From contig CAWEBQ010000004.1 of assembly GCA_963807385.1 (NCBI GenBank), positions 1 through 64,000 on the forward strand: a DNA stretch of 64,000 nucleotides, read 5' to 3'. Every line of letters begins with the position of its first letter. Position 1 is the stretch's first letter. Below the pieces are notes generated by a model. That model saw only the letters and a list, made by a program, of their open reading frames with translations, was not told where the DNA came from and did not search any database. Source of the DNA: JBDTSW01 sp963807385. Its GTDB lineage: Bacteria; Actinomycetota; Thermoleophilia; Solirubrobacterales; 70-9. The position numbers and the translations under genes were made by a program. Below are positions 16,843 through 23,800 of this stretch, piece after piece.

Positions 16843-17913
16843 ATGAGCATCTCCGCGGACGCCCTGGACGGAGCCGGTTCGGCCGAGGAGCCTCTGCTGG
16901 TCGGGCACATCCACGGCTTTCGCTCGTTCCAGATCATCGTCGATGGGGACACCGGGCAGGACCTGCTTGCGGCGCTCACGGGCGACGTGGTGTGGCCGCG
17001 CCGAAGGCCCATGCAAGCGGTGTGCGTGCCCGACGGCGCGCGCTCGAGCGAGCACGCTTCGCCCGATTCCGAGTGCAGCTGCGGCATCTACGCGCACCAC
17101 CCCTTCTCCGCGCCGCGGCTCGTGCACGCCACCGACGACGAGGACGACACCAACAACGTCATGGGCGTCGTCGAGGCCTGGGGTCGCATCGAGGTGCACA
17201 AGGGCGGGTTTCGAGCCGAGTTCGCGCGGCCCTCGGTCCTGATCGTCCGCGCCTACTACTCGGATGCCCACAAGCGGAGGATCGAGCGGTTGGCCACGCG
17301 GTACGGGGCGGAGTACCTCGAGCTCGAGGACGGCGACGCGACCGCCGAGCATCTGCGCTCCCTCGAGCATGGGCTGGCGAGGGACGCGGTCGAGGACCTC
17401 CTGATCGATCTCCTCGAGATCGAGCTTCATCCGGACGCCACCGGCTACCTCACGAAGCGCGGGCGGGCGATCGGCGGGAACGGCTTCTGTCTCTCCAGCC
17501 AGGACCGCCACGAACCGTGGGCTGCCGAGCTGCCCACCGGGATCCAGAACACCTGGATCCTTCGTGTCGCCGGCGTCGGCCACTACTCGGCGGCGCTTCA
17601 GCGGCCTGAGTGCTCGCCGGGCGAGGAGCTTCGGCTGCTGCGCGAGCCGGACAACCCCCACGACCCGCACGCTGTCAGCGTCTGGGACCCCGACCTGGAG
17701 GAGCAGATCGGATACATCCCCAAGGACCAGGCTCCCGAGGTCTGCGCCGAGCTCGAGGCCGGCCGCGTCCGCTGTGTGATCAGCATGTGGGAGTGGCGGA
17801 ACCTCGCTACCGGCGAGCGCTTCGGGCTGCACATCCTCGTCACGCGCGCGCGGCACGTGACGGTGGGGTCGCAGCACCAGGCCACGTTGCTCGACGAGGA
17901 CATCCCGTTTTGA
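16843..17913 (+). CDS. CxCGxYA-domain protein with C-terminal HIRAN domain
   Basis: ATG 16843 gives 356 residues. Residues about 20-150 form a domain with HGFRSFQIIVDG, SECSCGIYAHHPF, GVVEAWGRIEVHKGGFRAEF and VRAYYSDAHKRRIERLATRY. This domain recurs in the second gene downstream, and I know it only as an uncharacterised actinobacterial domain. Residues about 255-330 match HIRAN (RVAGVGHYSAALQRPEC, LREPDNPHDPHAVSVWDP, EEQIGYIPKDQAPEV). In HLTF/Rad5 proteins HIRAN binds DNA 3' ends; stand-alone bacterial copies are uncharacterised. The gene is divergent from the sigma-factor operon. The longer frame from 16762 overlaps that operon's start and is less likely. Confidence 0.7.
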   Translation: MSISADALDGAGSAEEPLLVGHIHGFRSFQIIVDGDTGQDLLAALTGDVVWPRRRPMQAVCVPDGARSSEHASPDSECSCGIYAHHPFSAPRLVHATDDEDDTNNVMGVVEAWGRIEVHKGGFRAEFARPSVLIVRAYYSDAHKRRIERLATRYGAEYLELEDGDATAEHLRSLEHGLARDAVEDLLIDLLEIELHPDATGYLTKRGRAIGGNGFCLSSQDRHEPWAAELPTGIQNTWILRVAGVGHYSAALQRPECSPGEELRLLREPDNPHDPHAVSVWDPDLEEQIGYIPKDQAPEVCAELEAGRVRCVISMWEWRNLATGERFGLHILVTRARHVTVGSQHQATLLDEDIPF

Positions 17914-17956
17914 GGGCGTGCGTCAGAACAACCCGGCCCCGGGCGACCCTCGTGCC

Positions 17957-18115
17957 ATGAGCCTCCCTGGACCGTCCCGCACGATCATCGTCGAACCGAT
18001 CGAGGTGCCCGAGCCGGCGCCTGCCCCAATCCCGTCGGAGGAGCCCGCAGAACCGGCGCCCGAGCGGACCCCGGAGCGCGAGCCCGTTCCGGTTGGTCCG
18101 CCGGAGGAGGATTGA
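17957..18115 (+). CDS. small Pro/Glu-rich protein, 52 residues
   Basis: ATG 17957 starts MSLPGPSRTIIVEPIEVP, followed by a disordered Pro-Ala-Glu tail ending in GPPEED. The RTIIVEPIEVP opening looks like the short proline-rich proteins often seen in actinobacterial genomes, but there is no functional evidence. The stop overlaps the TTG start of the next gene, so it would be co-transcribed. Confidence 0.4.
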   Translation: MSLPGPSRTIIVEPIEVPEPAPAPIPSEEPAEPAPERTPEREPVPVGPPEED

Positions 18116-18756
18116 GGGGGCCGCCACGTCAACCGGCCGAGCGCCCGCCGCGGCGGGCGCCGCGCCAGCACACCGGCGTCATCCACGGTGTGCGCCGCTG
18201 GGCCGTCCACATCGACGAGCGCTATGGGGTCCTTTGCGGGTACGCCGGCGCTGGGTGGCTCGCCGGCGGGAAGCCGACCCGGGCCAGGTGCCTGGCGGCA
18301 ACGCCCTCGTGGAGCAGCGCCTGCGTAGGTGAGCCGCACGCGAGCCACCCTGCGCCCGGTCCAGACTGCAGCTGCGGCCTGTACGCCGTGCACCCCCGCC
18401 TGGCGACCGACGTGCCGACGCGAGTGCGTGCGTGGGCCGGCGGAACCGTCTATCTCCCGATGGGAGTCTTGGGTGTGGTCGAGGCCTGGGGGCGGATTGA
18501 GCTGCACTCGCAGGGGTTTCGGGCTGAGTTTGCCCGCCCCGTTGCTCTCGCGGTTCACTCCGATTATGTCGGCGGCGAACGCGGCCGCTTCGTCGCTGCC
18601 CTCGCCGAGCGCTACGACGCCATCTGCGTCGAGGCGAACGACCCGATCCAGCTCGCCGGGTGGTGCGAGCGCGAGGGGCTGGGGCTCGCGCCAGCCGCAA
18701 TCCGCCAGATGTTCAATACATCGGGCACCTGCGTGGGGTCGCACAACCCGCAGTAG
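18112..18756 (+). CDS. CxCGxYA-domain protein, paralogue of the HIRAN gene
   Basis: A TTG at 18112 overlaps the previous stop (TTGA); GTG 18190 (VRRWAVHIDE) is an alternative start. The protein repeats the landmarks of the upstream domain: GPDCSCGLYAVHP, then GVVEAWGRIELHSQGFRAEFARPVAL and ERGRFVAALAERYDAI, but it has no HIRAN part. The segment containing LCGYAGAGWLAGGKPTRARC has extra cysteines. Two adjacent copies with the same CxCG(I/L)YA...VVEAWGRIE core indicate tandem duplication of an uncharacterised domain that may bind a metal through its cysteines. Confidence 0.6.
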   Translation: MRGPPRQPAERPPRRAPRQHTGVIHGVRRWAVHIDERYGVLCGYAGAGWLAGGKPTRARCLAATPSWSSACVGEPHASHPAPGPDCSCGLYAVHPRLATDVPTRVRAWAGGTVYLPMGVLGVVEAWGRIELHSQGFRAEFARPVALAVHSDYVGGERGRFVAALAERYDAICVEANDPIQLAGWCEREGLGLAPAAIRQMFNTSGTCVGSHNPQ

Positions 18757-18864
18757 CTCGAGGCGGCCGTCGAGTCTGGTCGGCCTCACGGTCTAGCTCA
18801 GGCCTCGCAAGGATTGGTCCGCCCGGCCCGTCAGGCGGCGGAGAGATGGGGCGACCTCCACCGC

Positions 18865-19833
18865 ATGAGCATTGGAGAACTCAGCGCGGAGACCGACGGC
18901 AAGGCGATCCGGATCGGGCGCCACCTCGTCATCACGTTCCAGCGCACGCTCCGCATCCCCGACGACGGAGGCACCTATCCGCTGCCGCCAGGGCTCGGAG
19001 CCTTCCCCATCTACCGCGTCTGGGACTACGCCGACCGCGTGCCCGAGTCCTGGCTCGAACGCGGCGGGGCGTTCATCCCGATGTATCAGCGGGAGGCTCT
19101 GTGGATCTCCTTCCTCCAGCCTGACTGGCGCCCGGCCGCGGTCAAGATCGGGATCGGCGGCATCAACGCCGTCTCGGGCAAGCGCTGGCACGAGCGCATC
19201 AACCGGACCAGGCGGCATCAGGACCACATCGTCTGCCCCGACCAGCCATGGCTCGACGGGATCAACGCCGGCGATGGCTTCATCCGGCAGTTCGTTGCAA
19301 TGCCCCTCGGCATGGGCTACACCGTCGAAGGCCAGCTCACCGGCGAGGAGAAGGCAGGCGGGATCCAGCTCGTCGCCTTCGAGCCGAAGCCGGGGCTCTT
19401 CGCGGACCGCCCGCCACCCGTCAAGTACCACAGCCCCTTTGTGGAATGTGCGATTCCGGCGTGTTGCGACTCGGATTCGATGGGTCTCGGCGCCGGGGGC
19501 AAGATGAGGCAGGAGATCTACCCCGATCCGTACGGCGCGGACACCTGGGATCTGGAGTGGCCCGGAGGGGTCGACGTTCACATCGTCAACTCGACGGCCT
19601 TCACCGAGATCACCGGCCTGCCGGCCCCACCGACTCCGGTGAGCGCTCGCACCTACACCGACCACGGATTCCCTTGGTTCGATCTTTATGACGAGGGACG
19701 GGGCGACCTGGATCCCTCTGATGAGCTCGCGGGCGTCAAGACCGTGAAGGAGATCGACGCCAGCCACGGCTTCTCGCCCCAGCACGACGACGCGCCGGTC
19801 CGGGTCGGGGAGGCCCAGGTGAAGATCCTGTAG
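18865..19833 (+). CDS. conserved-looking protein of unknown function, 322 residues
   Basis: ATG 18865 (MSIGELSAETDGKAIRIG) is preferred to 18814 because the added residues are not protein-like. The protein is beta-rich with many aromatics. Notable segments are GTYPLPPGLGAFPIYRV, MYQREALWISFLQPDWRP, KIGIGGINAVSGKRW, MPLGMGYTVEGQLTGEEKAG, DSMGLGAGGKMRQEIYPDP and GVDVHIVNSTAFTEITG. I have an impression of a widespread hypothetical family with exactly these motifs but cannot name a function. No signal peptide or membrane segment is seen. It is not obviously linked to the toxin-antitoxin genes downstream. Confidence 0.6.
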   Translation: MSIGELSAETDGKAIRIGRHLVITFQRTLRIPDDGGTYPLPPGLGAFPIYRVWDYADRVPESWLERGGAFIPMYQREALWISFLQPDWRPAAVKIGIGGINAVSGKRWHERINRTRRHQDHIVCPDQPWLDGINAGDGFIRQFVAMPLGMGYTVEGQLTGEEKAGGIQLVAFEPKPGLFADRPPPVKYHSPFVECAIPACCDSDSMGLGAGGKMRQEIYPDPYGADTWDLEWPGGVDVHIVNSTAFTEITGLPAPPTPVSARTYTDHGFPWFDLYDEGRGDLDPSDELAGVKTVKEIDASHGFSPQHDDAPVRVGEAQVKIL

Positions 19834-19884
19834 CGCGTCCGACTCGGCACAAACCGCGCGGGCGCGGCAGCCGATGCTCGTCGC

Positions 19885-20100
19885 GTGCTCCCCGACCGCC
19901 CCACGCCCGAGGAGACCGAAAAGCGTTTCCGCGAGCTGCTCGCCGGCCAGGGCATGCCGCAACCGGACGAGGTTCGCCACGATCTCGAGGTCAACGAGCT
20001 GGTCTTCCTCTGGCACGAGCGCCAGGTCGCGATCATCGTCGAGCTCTCCGAAGACGGCCCGTTGGACGTGCGCGCGGGTGTGCCGATGCCGCCCGTGTGA
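19885..20100 (+). CDS. small hypothetical protein, 71 residues
   Basis: GTG 19885 gives MLPDRPTPEETEKRFREL followed by GMPQPDEVRHDLEVNELVFL and WHERQVAIIVELSEDG. It is a compact alpha/beta protein with a plausible composition. It ends 19 bases before the antitoxin ATG but outside its operator palindrome, so it is probably a separate gene. Confidence 0.45.
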   Translation: MLPDRPTPEETEKRFRELLAGQGMPQPDEVRHDLEVNELVFLWHERQVAIIVELSEDGPLDVRAGVPMPPV

Positions 20101-20105
20101 GCGGA

Positions 20106-20117
20106 TATGCTGGCATA
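20106..20117 (+). promoter_or_regulatory. palindromic operator and -10 before the second antitoxin
   Basis: TATGC (20106-20110) and GCATA (20113-20117) form a perfect inverted repeat with a 2-base spacer, ending 2 bases before the ATG at 20120. TATGCT at 20106-20111 also fits a -10 hexamer. Ribbon-helix-helix antitoxins bind such short palindromes. Confidence 0.5.
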
Positions 20118-20119
20118 CT

Positions 20120-20377
20120 ATGAAGCGCACGACGGTGAAGATCCCGGACGATCTGGACCGCCGGCTGCGACAGGAGGCGGAGCGTCGGGGGACCACGATC
20201 AGCGAGATCACGCGCGAGGCGCTGGGCGTGCACCTCGGCGTCGGGCGGCCGATCCTGATGTCGCTGGCTGGCTCCTTGGGCGGCGGCGAGAGGGGCGCGG
20301 CAGAGCGGCTGGAGGAGATTCTGGCGACGGACATCCCCGCGAAGCTGGACGCGGAGGCGCGAGAGTTCCGCTCCTAG
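20120..20377 (+). CDS. ribbon-helix-helix antitoxin
   Basis: The N-terminus MKRTTVKIPDDLDRRLRQEA with RRGTTISEITREALGVHL is a textbook ribbon-helix-helix (CopG/Arc) DNA-binding unit. The tail, EEILATDIPAKLDAEAREF, would wrap the toxin. At 85 residues it is a normal size for a VapB-type antitoxin. A palindrome lies immediately upstream and the toxin frame begins before this gene's stop, so translation is coupled. Confidence 0.85.
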   Translation: MKRTTVKIPDDLDRRLRQEAERRGTTISEITREALGVHLGVGRPILMSLAGSLGGGERGAAERLEEILATDIPAKLDAEAREFRS

Positions 20378-20799
20378 TCGATTCAGGCCCGCTCGTCGCT
20401 CTTCTCGACGCGCGCGATCCGCACCACGGCGCGTGTGCCGAACTTCTGGAGGGGCACCCCGGGCCTCTGTTGGTGCCCGCCCTCTGCATGGCCGAGGTCG
20501 GCTACTTCGCAGGGACCCGCGTGGGATGGGAAGCTGAGATCAGGCTCCTGATGGCGAGTGCATCCGGCGAGATATCTCTCGAGCATCCCCGCCCTCCTGA
20601 CCTCGAGCGCGCGGCTGAGCTAGTCAGCGAGTACCGAGATCTCCCCCTAGGCACCGTAGACGCAACGCTAGTGGCAGCGGCCGAGCGCCTCGACATCACC
20701 ACCATCGCCACGTTGGACCGTCGGCACTTCGGCGTCGTCCGCCCGGCCCATGCTGAGGCGTTCGAACTGCTGCCGACTCCGGATCGACCGCGGGACTGA
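20365..20799 (+). CDS. PIN-domain toxin, VapC-like, start codon unclear
   Basis: The frame carries VPLLVDSGPLVALLDARD (Asp), CMAEVGYFAGTR (Glu), GTVDATLVAAAERL (Asp) and TIATLDRRHFGVV (Asp), a full PIN active site, and ends at 20799. No ATG, GTG or TTG lies in frame between the preceding stop and the first motif. The codon where a start is expected is GTT (20365), so either a base is wrong here or an unusual start is used. It overlaps the antitoxin by about 13 bases. The predicted activity is magnesium-dependent RNase neutralised by the upstream ribbon-helix-helix protein. Confidence 0.8.
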   Translation, partial: VPLLVDSGPLVALLDARDPHHGACAELLEGHPGPLLVPALCMAEVGYFAGTRVGWEAEIRLLMASASGEISLEHPRPPDLERAAELVSEYRDLPLGTVDATLVAAAERLDITTIATLDRRHFGVVRPAHAEAFELLPTPDRPRD

Positions 20800-20816
20800 G
20801 CATGCGGCGACTCGGC

Positions 20817-23800
20817 TCAGCGCCGGTCGGGGGTCTGCGCGGTTAGGACGCTGTTGATCGTTCCGAGCTCGGCCGCGAGCTCCTCGACCCTCGCGCGGGC
20901 CGCGGCGGCTGCCCGTCGTTCGACGGCCAGGGCTTCCTGAAGCTTGCTGACCTCGCTCGCGCTGGCCTCGAGTGCCGCCGCCTGGGCGGTCGCCCTCTCG
21001 GCCTTCTTGCGCTCCGTATCCAGCCGGGACTCCAGCTCGGCCACGCCGGCCTGTGCCTCCTCCTGAAGCTCCCGCTCCCGTGCCTCGGCGCGCTCCCAGA
21101 ACTCCGCGAGCTCGCGGTGGGCCTTGGCGAGATCCTGCTCGTGGGTTGCAACCAGCTCCGATCGCTCCCGCTCCTGTGCGGCCAGCTGGTCGAGTCGCGC
21201 CTCGGCCTGAGCCCGTCGCTCGTCCGCGGCGGCGAGCTGTTCGGCCAGGTCGGCCGCCTTCTGCTCTGATCGCGCGCGCTGGGTGCGCATTGCCTTCGCG
21301 TACTCCTCGCGATCGGTCTCGAGCTGAGCCTTGATGCTCGTCTCCCGTGCCTCCGCCTGGCTCCTCACGGCCGCCAACTCGTCCAGGGTCTCGGCCAGCT
21401 CCTGCTCGCGGGAAGCGATCAGCTCCGCGCGCTCGGACTCCTTCGCGGCTTCGGCGGCTTCGGCCTCCGCCGCCAGCTGCGCTCGCTCCTGCGCGGCCTT
21501 CTCGCGCTCCTCGCGCAGGAGCTGGGCGAGCTTCTTGCGGTCGGCGCTTAGCTGCTTCTTGAGCTGGGCCTTCAGTTCCGCTTCCCTCGTCTCCGCCCGC
21601 TCCTCGAGCTCGGCCTCGCGCGCTGTAGCCCGCTCCTGCGCGGCCTCGAGCTCGCCCCGGGCTGCGGCCAGCTCCTGCTCGCGGGCAGCGACCAGCTCCG
21701 AGCGCTCGCGCTCCTGCTCGGCGAGCTCCTCGATCCGGGCCTCGAGGGCGGCCCTCTCCTGGTTGGCGGCCTCGAGCTGGGCTGCCTGTTGGGCGGCGCT
21801 GTCGTGCTCGGCGCTCAGGTTCTCGGCGAGCGCTGCGCTCTCGGCCTGAAGCGTTGCTTCCCGCGCCGCGGCTTCCTGTTCAAGTTGGGCGAGCTCCTCC
21901 TGGAGCCGGGCGAGCTGCTCCTCGCGGTCGGAGACCTGCTGGAGGGCGTGCTGGGTTTCCTCCCTGGTCTCAGCGAGCGCGGCGTCCGCCCGCTCCTGAG
22001 CTTCGGCCAGCGCGCTTTCCGCCGCGGCCACCTTGGCCCGCGACCGCGGGCGAATCTCGCTCTTGGCCGCCGCGAGCTCCTGCTTGGTGGCCTCCTGTGC
22101 CTGCTCGTGGGCCGCCTCGGCCTCGCGTAGACGGCGCTCGAGCTCTGCGGCTCGTAGGCCCTCGGCTTCGAGCTCCGACTCCCGCATCTCGGCCTGCTCG
22201 TGCAGTGTTTCGAGCTCGCCCCGGGCCTCGGCAAGTTCCTGCTCGCGGGCAGCGATCAGCTCCGCGCTCCCGCGATCCGCCTCTGCGAGCTCCTCGATCC
22301 GGGCCTCGAGGGAGACCCTCTCCTCGCCGGCGGCCTCGAGCTGGCTCCGAAGCTGCGCCTCGAGTTGGGCCCTCTCCTCGCCGGCGGCCTCGAGCTGGCT
22401 CCGAAGCTGCGCCTCGAGCTCCGACTCCCGCATCTCGGCCTGCTCGTGCAGTGTTTCGAGCTCGCCCCGGGCCTCGACAAGCTCCTGCTCGCGGGCAGCG
22501 ACCAGCTCCGAGCGCTCGCGATCCGCCTCTGCGAGCTCCTCGATCCGGGCCTCGAGGGAGACCCTCTCCTCGCCGGCGGCCTCGAGCTGGCTCCGAAGCT
22601 GCGCCTCGAGTTGGGCCCTCTCCTCGCCGGCGGCCTCGAGCTGGCTCCGAAGCTGTGCCTCGAGCTCCGACTCCCGCATCTCGGCCTGCTCGTGCAGTGT
22701 TTCGAGCTCGCCCCGGGCCTCGGCAAGTTCCTGCTCGCGGGCAGCGATCAGCTCCGAGCGCTCGCGATCCGCCTCTGCGAGCTCCTCGATCCGGGCCTCG
22801 AGGGAGACCCTCTCCTCGCCGGCGGCCTCGAGCTGGCTCCGAAGCTGTGCCTCGAGCTCCGACTCCCGCATCTCGGCCTGCTCGTGCACAGTCTCCAGCT
22901 CGCGTTGCGCCTCGGCCAGCTCCTGCTCGGCGTCGATCAGCTCCTCTTGGGCGTCGGCCTCCCGAGCCTTCGCCTCCTCGCGCAGGCCGGCGACCGTCCG
23001 CTCGAGTTCCTCCCGCTTGCGACGCTCGGCGTCCGTCTCTTCGGCCCGCTGCGCCTGGGCCTGCTCGAGCTCGCCGACCTTCGCCTCGAGCTCCTCCCGC
23101 TCCTCGGCGGCCGCCTCGAGATGCGTGATCTGCGCCGTCTTCTGCGCAATCGACTGGGCGAGCTCCTCGATCCGGGCCTCGAGGGCGGCCCTCTCCTCGC
23201 CGGCGGCCTCGAGCTGGGCTGCCTGTTGGGTTGCCTGCTCGGCGGCGCGCTCGCGCTCCTCCTGCGTCGCCTCGAAAAGCTTCTTGCGGTCGGCGGCGAG
23301 TTGCGCCTGGAGCCGCCTCTTGAGCTCGACCTCCTGAGCCTTCGCCCGCTCCTCGAGCTCGGCCTCGCGCGCGGTGCTCCGCTCCTGCGCGGCCTCCACC
23401 TTGTCCCGGGCCTCGGCGAGCTCCTGCTCGCGGGTTGCGATCAGCTCCGAGCGCTCGCGCTCCTGCTCGGCGAGCTCCTCGATCCGGGCCTCGAGGGAGA
23501 CCCGCTCCTGGCCGGCGGCCTCGAGCTGGCTCCGAAGCTGCGCTTCGAGTTGGGCCCTCTCCTCGCCGGCGGCCTCGAGCTGGCTCCGAAGCTGCGCTTC
23601 GAGTTGGGCCCTCTCCTGGCCGGCGGCCTCGAGCTGGGCTGCCTGTTGGGTTCGTGCCTGGGCGAGCTCCGCGGCTTCCGACTCCTTCGCGCCGAGCTCC
23701 TCCCGCAGCCCGGCTACGCGCTCCTCAAGCTCGTGCTGCGTGCGTTTGCTCGCAGCAGTCTGTTCGGCCCGCGCGGCCTCTGTTTCCTCCAGCTCGGCGA

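Noticed and set aside
22201..22890. CRISPR-like regular repeats
   Set aside because: The repeats are 246 bp, directly adjacent, coding and without spacers.
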